A stretch of DNA of 64,000 bases from Rhizopus arrhizus (lineage: Eukaryota > Mucoromycota > Mucoromycetes > Mucorales > Rhizopodaceae). Under the pieces are notes generated by a model. The model did not search any database. It was not told where the DNA came from and saw only the letters and a list, made by a program, of their open reading frames with translations. The position numbers and the translations under genes are program-made. Positions within the stretch are counted from its first letter, which is position 1. Each line of letters opens with the position of its first letter. This document shows, in pieces, positions 57,218 to 64,000 of the stretch. Where the stretch lies: positions 62,001 through 126,000 of the forward strand of contig JAKZZE010000031.1 in the NCBI GenBank assembly GCA_024220505.1, in the 5' to 3' direction.

Positions 57218-58624
57218 CTATAACTCGTCATGTTCTCTTTTCTCAGTCAATTTAATATCACCCTTAAATGGCCAGGCATCCATCGTCTTTATCCCATCCA
57301 ACCACTGTCCGATCTTGTCTTTATCAAATGCACCCACATAGTTTCTATAAGCGTGTTTTGTAGGATGCAAGATGAACAAAGAAGGATAATCTTCTGGTAA
57401 CTGAAGGGTACGGATAATGTCGCTCGATTGACTTGCATGTATCCAACCATATTCAAATGAATCCTTCTTGGCCTTCAATTCATTCAAGATATCGACCGTC
57501 TCTTGCTGATTCTCACTGTCCGTGATGGCCAATACACAAATCGAGTTCGTATCCAGACAGTGACGTTTCATGATCGCATCCGATTCTATTGCTTCCACTA
57601 TCGAACCAGGTCAGTTTATCTCCAATGCCTCATTCTCTCACTCACCTTTCTTCTCCTTCTTCTCTTTTACTCTTTCCGTTTTCTTTTCACCCTTTTTCAA
57701 GGCATACTGTTCCATAAAGGATTTCAACGCCTCTCGCTTCAGTGCACCCTCAAATTGAATCGATCCATGTTCGGGAGAGAGGACGACCAAGGTCGGAAAA
57801 GAGCGAATGCCGAATTCGGCCACAATGTTCCTTTCGGATTCCTTGACTTCTCCCACCAGCATGCGATCCTTGAAATCAACCGAGAGTGCCTTGTAGAGTG
57901 GTGTCGTGGTCGGTTTGTTTGTGAACAAGAGTGCTTTGGGTAAAGTCTCATTCTAATAGATCCTGTTAGTTCTTCCAGTCTAGACAAGCTCTCTTTTATT
58001 ACTTGAGTGGACAAGAATTGATCCAGACTGATACTCTTTTTGGATTTAACATCCTTTTCATTCCACTTGACAAACAAGACATTCGAAGGTTGATTGGATA
58101 ATAAATAATCTACGATCGATTTCGCGTCTCTTGGTCCCTGATAATCTATTCTTTCTCTTCAGTCCATCTCTCTCTCTTTCTTTTTTCAATCTACCTGAAG
58201 ACACCTTCGTCATCTTTCCCGTCTGTTTGTTCTTTCTTTGCTGAGGACCAAAGACCTTGATGGTAGGGAACCCCTTGATATCATACGTGCCACAGATCCC
58301 TTTATTGGCATCCACATCACAATCAATCGCGTTCACAGACACAAGACCCTTCAGGTTCTTGGCCACCTTTTTCCATTCGGGAGCCAACCGTTGACAGTGT
58401 CCACACCAAGGCGCATAAAACTCTACGGCTACCAAATGCTAGACGTCGTTCAACAGACAGGCATCATTCCTTTTGCTTTATTCACTTACGTTGCTTTCCA
58501 AAACGGCCGCATCAAATGTCTGTGGGTTCAATAACTGAACATCATCTTTGGGTCCATAAAAGGCGTGTGATAATCCAATCTGTGCACAAATCGTGATCAA
58601 GGCAGTCGTCAAAGGAAACTTCAT
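57218..58624 (-). CDS. ER thioredoxin-domain protein (PDI family) ending in HDEL
   Basis: Five exons (58490-58624, 58195-58438, 58003-58145, 57646-57952, 57218-57597), 402 residues. Signal peptide [21 protein letters not shown]. First thioredoxin domain with [17 protein letters not shown] and the cis-Pro loop GFPTIKVF. A second thioredoxin-like domain has no CxxC but keeps [11 protein letters not shown] Lys/Glu-rich linker, a third module and the C-terminal ER retrieval signal HDEL follow. It makes or rearranges disulfides in secretory proteins. The layout is nearest to P5/PDIA6 and Mpd1, with a single CGHC site where P5 has two. Confidence 0.92.
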
Positions 58625-58899
58625 GTTGGAAAAAATAAAAAAAAAATAAAAAAGAAAAAAAAAATGAATCTCAGTCGATTTAATTCATGGCTTGTGTTGA
58701 CTTGTTCTTTCTTTATTGGCAAAAAAAAAAGAAAGGGCAAAAAAAGTCAGCAGGAAATGTGACACGAGAAGAGGAGTGATACAGAGAAAACAACAGACTA
58801 TATTTGGTATGATGTTTGTTGAATGGCAATGCCCTGTCTGTCTTGAAATAGACCCAAGTCTTGATTTTTTTTTTATTCCATTGTTTTTATTTTCAAAAG
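58625..58899. promoter_or_regulatory. Divergent region between PDI and DUF4203-like genes
   Basis: 275 bp separating two outward-facing genes. A/T runs flank both starts. No unfolded-protein-response element is recognised. Confidence 0.45.
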
Positions 58900-60038
58900 A
58901 TGCAATTAAAACACCTGTGCTTGTTTTCACTCTTCATCCTTTCCATCTTGGCTTCTTCAATCGATCGACACAAGCGAGATGTAGTGGATCTTCATCATTC
59001 AGGCGGAACCAAAACGACAACGACCGCCATCACGACCGCCCGACCGACGACCCAACCGACCGCTTCACCTTATCCAGCAGCCTCTTCTGATCCAGGTAAG
59101 TGAGATGATGCTGGACCCTTGCTCTCTCTAATCCACTGCGGTAGCCATCATCTATGGTGGGAATCACATCACGCCCGAGAACGGTGTCCTGGCAGGCATC
59201 TTGATCGTCTTGGGTCTTTACCTGATCGTCTTTGGCTTTCGATCGTTTCGATTGACCTTGGCCGTCGGTGGCTTTGTTACGTTTGGTATAGATCCCCCCT
59301 TTTTTTTATTTTCGTTTTGACTGAATTCGTTTAGGTCTCATCACTTGGGTGGCCATGACCAACAATCAACCTTATCAAGGCTATATGAACAACAACATCA
59401 CCATGATCGCCGTACCGGCCGGACTGGGTCTCTTGGGCGCCATTCTCTATGCCCTCTTTTGGTCCATCTCGATCTACCTGATGGGGGCCGTGGGTGGATT
59501 GGCCTTGGCTCTCTATATCTTGTGCTGTAAGGAAAACCTGGTGATCAGTCAGGTAAGTCACCGTGGACGGGTGGGGATAGGAGTGGGACTGATCGATGTC
59601 TAGGTACCCGCGAGGGCAGCACTGCTGGTCGCCTTGCCTGTCTTTTTCTCATTCATCACGTTCTTTGTCGAACGCTATGTGCTGCTCTTTTCATTTGCCT
59701 TCCTTGGTTCCTATCTTTTCATGGTCGGTGTTGACCTCTTGGCCCACACGGGTTACTTGGCTGGTCTGAAGAGTGTGTTGGATGGTAATGGGTATCATCG
59801 AGTGATTTATATCATTCAGTCCAAGACCTTGGCGATCATCATCATGATTCCTATCCTCTGGCTCTTTTCTTTTGTTTGGCAGTACCTGTACAACAAGGAC
59901 ATGAAGTTTGGTGTCATCTTTGAACCCAGGACGGTGGTCATTGAAGAAAAGATCACTGAATCCGCACCTCCTCCACCAGCAGAACCTGCGCCGGTCGTGG
60001 TGGAGCATACCGTCAAGGAAACCACCAGTCACTCATAA
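58900..60038 (+). CDS. Multi-pass membrane protein, DUF4203/TMEM198-like
   Basis: Four exons (58900-59095, 59145-59285, 59335-59552, 59604-60038), 329 residues. Signal peptide MQLKHLCLFSLFILSILASS, then a Thr/Pro-rich luminal stretch (TKTTTTAITTARPTTQPT) likely O-glycosylated. Seven hydrophobic segments follow with Gly-rich helices (GVLAGILIVLGLYLIVFGFR; VPAGLGLLGAILYALFW; GAVGGLALALYIL; FFSFITFFVERYVLLFSFAFLGSYLF). The C-terminus is cytosolic and Pro-rich. The pattern fits the DUF4203/TMEM198 family of fungal surface membrane proteins. Molecular role is not known. Confidence 0.8.
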
Positions 60039-60138
60039 AATGTATTTACAATAAATTATATCCTCACAAAAGAATACACCCACATTCCTCTCTCTCTTTG
60101 AACTCGTCCCTCTTTTGCTTTCAAAAATAAAGACATGG

Positions 60139-61130
60139 TTAAACACATCCAAGGGTCTTTATCCCATCAGCCAGTGATTGTTCATAAAGACGTACTCTGG
60201 CACTGTTTGTATGCCAAAAAGTAAACACAGTGAGATTGTGTTGAACACAGTGAGAATGAATAGTACGTCATCGGCTGCTGGTTAAAATAGCTCAAGCCAA
60301 CATGGCTCATCTTTGCGATCTCAAACCAGTTCAAGTTCTGTAAGATGAACCATGATTCACTGCATCCAATAGTCCTTCTTTCTGTCCATGGATTGGATGT
60401 TTATCAAAGCATCCTTTTCATTTTTCAAACTTTTGGGATATCTGATCTTTAGATTCAGCAAGACCAGATACTGTCTCTCAATCAACTTTTGAAGTTGAGC
60501 CACTGTTTTTATCAGACATGCAGCGAAACATGATTTACAGCACAAGAGATCGAATGATGTCTGTACTTGTTTCAAATTCCGGTGGATGATTGACTCGGCC
60601 GACAGAAGCAACCGTTTCCCCCTGTTTTGTTTATATGCCATTCCACCTGTCGAGTCCAAGAGAGCGGAGTTTGAGGGAGGAAGTGAGGGGAGGGTGGATC
60701 TGTTGTGTTTGACATTCTTTGATTTTATCCAAAAAGATCCCACATGAAAGCATTCATCTGTGCTTTAGGTTGAATTGAAATGAAAGGTGATGTGAAACCA
60801 AAAGAGGATTGGAAAAGAATGTGTTTTGAACTGGTTATTCTAGAAAGACTGAATGAAAAAAAGATTTGTTTGAAAACAAGATTTGCTCTAAAAACAGGTT
60901 TGAACTTGTTGATATTTTAGCATCCACATCAACTCTTTCAGTGGTCTGTCAATCTAATCCTTTGGATGACTTTAAACTGTCTGGCATGATGTGCATCCAA
61001 TTGAGACTGATATTCAACTAAAATGACCTTTTCAAACTGATGCAATCTTACATACATCATGTGAAAGATAGAATGGAACACTTGTAAGGTTTCATGACGG
61101 CATGAATATCATAAAGAATAGATGAAAGAA
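60139..61130 (-). CDS. Unidentified multi-exon gene (C-terminal exons resolved)
   Basis: The last three exons can be joined in frame: about 60768-60431, 60381-60267 and 60202-60139, ending ..ADGIKTLGCV. The introns are 49 and 64 nt with normal borders. Upstream, 61130-60930 reads as coding (HMMYVRLHQFEKVILVEYQSQ..), and a short frame at 61420-61360 (MRSFRGWISYDSALYQQYV) could be the first exon, but the joints are not settled. The protein is helix-rich with Gln/Leu heptads. No family is recognised. Confidence 0.5.
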
Positions 61131-61447
61131 ACCAGAGATGGATGGATGCTTATGGTTGCCGAATCTTCTTTTGAAAACTGTGTAGGTGTGAATACAACAA
61201 ACTGGTTCAGCTGTCAAGGCACCATGTGCTTCCAAAAATCATGGCTCTTTATTTTTCATCTCAAGGCAGTCCCCAAAGTCAGTGAGTTCTGATAGACTTG
61301 AGAATGATGTAATGGCAAACAAGAAAAGAGAGGGGAACGATGAGAACTGTCACTGACGTATTGTTGATAAAGAGCACTGTCGTACGAGATCCAACCTCTG
61401 AAAGATCTCATCTTTTTTTTTTTAAAAAAAGGGACACTGACTTGCAT

Positions 61448-62578
61448 GGATCACTTGTCATTCAACAATAAAGTAATTTAATTTCTGTGTGTGTGTTTTT
61501 TTTTTTTTTCCTTTTGTGAGCTATTTTTGTCAGTGGAGAGAAAGAAGGAGTTTATTGAAAACAAGATAGATCAAGCAAGTGATCTTTGCCTTATTAAGCT
61601 TGTGTTTCTCTTTCTTGAACTACCCACAGAAAATAAAGCAGATAAGAAAAAGTGTTTTTTTAAAAAAGAGAGAGAAGAATGAAAAATATTCAAAATTATA
61701 AAAGAGATCATTATTCAATTTGCTCAACATTACTTTGTGGCCCATTTGACATTTTTTTTAGGCATCCATCGAAATAAAAGAAAAGTAGTTGTGTGTTTAG
61801 CCTATTTTTTGTAGAAGGCTTTTTGATAAACATGCTTTGAAAGCCACTTTACATGTTGTAGATTTCCATCAATTCTATCGAAAAAGAGGATTCAACAAAG
61901 AAGCTATTTGAGAGAATTGAAAAGAATTTGCTCATTTCTGTGTAACCATGCGAAGGAATGCGCAACCATTTGTATTATAAGCTTTCAATATAAATTAACT
62001 CTTTGTCACACATATTTTCTTTTGATGAATTAAATAACCAGTCACAGCACTCATCTAATTGACCAAAAAAAGAAAAATATCCAATGATAAAGAGGCGTTC
62101 ATGTAATGAATCTCAGCCAGTGGCCACAATGAAGCATTACAATTTTTTTTTTGGGCTAATCTTATTTGGAAAATCCTTGTCATTTGTCGATACAAGCCAT
62201 ACGATTTCTAACATGGATGCAAGTCTATTCCTAGCCGCATCGATGGTGTGTTTTGACCAAATACGACTTGAATTAAGCATTCATCTGTTTCAGTTAATTT
62301 CTCGATGCATTTTATGTGAGCGGGAGAGGGGTTTTTGCTTTATAGGAAAAAAGGATGGCTGTGAAACAAGAGTAACAAATGTCTCATGATATGAGGCATT
62401 TTGTATTTTTATCGCTGATCAATTTCTGTAAACAGAGAGGGACAGATAGAGAAAGAGAGAGGGAGAGAGAGAGGGGAGAGAGAGAGCTATATTTGCTATT
62501 TGGCTTTGATAAACTAATAAATACCCTTCATTTCCCTCTCTCCCATTTTTCTTCTTCCTTCTCTTCTTTGCTTTAGAC
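61448..62578. promoter_or_regulatory. 1.1-kb upstream region of the P-type ATPase
   Basis: AT-rich. A GA-rich microsatellite lies at about 62448-62490 (GAGAGAGAGGGGAGAGAGAG), followed by a pyrimidine tract (62531-62575) just before the ATG. No ORF of interest is seen. Confidence 0.5.
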
Positions 62579-64000
62579 ATGAGTTCAGAGGATATGAATA
62601 AAGCCAAAGAACAATCTACAGCCATTCATTTTCCTGAAATCGAAACAAAATATGACATGGCAAGCAAAAAACACCTTGAGCGAACTTCGACGGTTGGAAG
62701 TCAAGCTATCATAGCCTACAGAACACTTTCTATCACTGTTTCAGAAAATCAAGCAAAAGGTACAAAGACCAAGAAGGATAAAAAGAATGGTTTGACAGAA
62801 GGTAAATCAGACATATTTACATACGCTTGATTCCACCTCTAAATTCTTCTTCAAAGATTTATCCAATGTGAATTACCACAAGATTTCTCCTGCCCAGCTT
62901 GCACAACAATACAGAACAGATACCGAGCAAGGTCTCGGAACAGAGCAGATTTCCTCTCGTGTGAAAGAATACGGAAAGAACAGGATCTCTCCTCCTCCCA
63001 ATCAGTGGCCGAAAAAGCTTTTCAACTACTTCTTTGGTGGTTTCTGTACCTTGTTGTGGATCGCAAGTATCATTTGCTGGTAAGCTAAGAAAGAGATGAA
63101 AATAATCAGACCACTGACACCATCCAACAGGGTCTCTTGGAAACCACTGGGCGAACCGAATCCTGCACCTCTCAACTTGACCTTGGCCATCATCTTGATG
63201 GCCGTTGTTTTCATCCAAGCCTTTTTCAATGCCTGGCAAGACTGGTCCACGGGCCGTGTGATGGATTCGATCAATAACATGCTTCCCACTCAATCCTTGG
63301 TCGTACGTGACGGCAAGATGATGACGATCGATGCTGCCAATTTGCTTCCAGGAGACGTGCTTCATCTCAAGATGGGTAACAAGGTGCCTGCCGATGTCCG
63401 TCTGATCCAAGTCTCGGACGATCTCAAATTTGACCGCTCTGTCCTCACGGGTGAATCTGAGCCTATTCCGGGCACGGTGGATGCGACGGATGAAAACGTG
63501 CTGGAGACGCACAACGTGGCCTTGATGGGCACGCATGTGTTGAACGGATCGGGTGTGGGTGTGATTGTTTCGATTGGTGACAATACCTTGATGGGTCGTA
63601 TCGCTCGTCTGTCCTCCCATGGCCAAGAGACTCGGACGACACTCCAGGTCGAGATCTTTCGGTTCGTGATGATCATTGCCACTTTGGCCATCGTCGTCGG
63701 TTTGGTCTGTCTGATCACTTGGCTTGTCTGGCTCAGACGGGATTATCCCACCTTCCTGTCGACCTCGGCCGCGTTGGTGGTCATCATCAGTGTCTTGGTC
63801 GCCTTTGTCCCTGAAGGAATGCCAGTGGCAGTGACGCTGTGTCTGACAATCATTGCTCGTCGTATGCAAAAGCACAATGTGGTCTGTAAGGTCTTGACGA
63901 CCGTCGAAACCTTGGGAAGTGTCAACGTTCTCTGCTCTGATAAAACGGGTACCTTGACTGAAAATAAAATGTATGTCTCTGATGTCTCGGCTGGACCTGA
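62579..64000 (+). CDS. P-type ATPase, Na/K-ATPase alpha-like (IIC), 5' part
   Basis: Exons 62579-62801, 62857-63079 and 63131 onward; the frame is open at the window end. The hydrophilic N-terminus with a Lys-rich run is followed by the cation-ATPase N domain (KISPAQLAQQYRTDTEQGLG), TM1-TM2, an actuator domain with the dephosphorylation loop VLTGESEPIP, TM3-TM4 with the ion-site motif VAFVPEGMPVAVTL, and the phosphorylation site CSDKTGTLTEN at about 63937. This pattern and the PEGMP variant place it with Na,K/H,K-type pumps as found in early-diverging fungi. It would sit in the plasma membrane and drive Na+ or K+ transport. About 60% of the protein is missing. Confidence 0.94.

Noticed and set aside
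62859..63875. 338-codon minus ORF opposite the P-type ATPase
   Set aside because: Antisense shadow; composition is His/Asp/Arg-rich as expected from the reverse of the ATPase codons, and the sense strand has all conserved motifs.

Overview
The window reads as fungal nuclear DNA, most likely from Mucoromycota (Mucorales-like). Support for this: short AT-rich GT-AG introns of about 48-60 nt, a P-type ATPase of the Na/K (IIC) type, a velvet-domain gene, a DysF peroxin, chromodomain Ty3/gypsy elements, and conserved eukaryotic genes (uL13, uL22, MCM5, LEO1). The species assignment is inference. There is no sign of prokaryotic or organellar DNA.

Region 1 (1-28950) is a transposon island with no recognisable host gene. 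Its frame is an old minus-strand Ty3/gypsy element (A; gag at 22478 down to integrase at 1), cut apart by later insertions. Element B (3445-18901, about 395-bp LTRs, TSD AACTG) sits in the RT of A. A Tc1 element sits in the gag of B. Element E (11976-17965, TSD ACATT) and the 3' end of element F sit in that Tc1. Element D (4092-10295) joins B to F without a target duplication, best explained by one deletion between two D copies. D and E each carry one uninterrupted gag-pol ORF with a C-terminal chromodomain and have identical or nearly identical LTRs, so they look young. A second Ty3/gypsy (C, 23034-27619) is split by a 2457-bp DNA element (G) with about 505-bp inverted repeats and an 8-bp TSD, and by solo LTRs.

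Region 2 (28950-64000) is gene-dense. In order: MCT-type MFS transporter (-), ATRX/RAD54-like Snf2 ATPase (+), LEO1 (-), a retroelement protease relic (+), ZIP9-like metal transporter (+), a broken zinc-ribbon/coiled-coil ORF, possibly LINE ORF1 (-), uL13 (+), a nine-exon coiled-coil gene (-), a velvet factor (-), a phytochelatin-synthase-like gene lacking two of three catalytic residues (+), uL22 (+), MCM5 (-), a Pex23/DysF peroxin (+), an Mcp5/Num1-type PH gene (-), an ER thioredoxin/PDI ending in HDEL (-), a DUF4203/TMEM198-like membrane protein (+), an unidentified multi-exon gene (-), and the 5' part of an Na/K-type P-ATPase running off the window (+).

The host genes do not form one pathway. 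Shared themes are metal and ion handling (ZIP, PCS-like, P-ATPase), chromatin and replication (ATRX-like, LEO1, MCM5), and translation (two ribosomal proteins). The observations most worth following up are the dead-site PCS-like gene with a cluster of GATA motifs upstream, the reconstructable nesting history including a transposon-mediated deletion, and the long-TIR element G.
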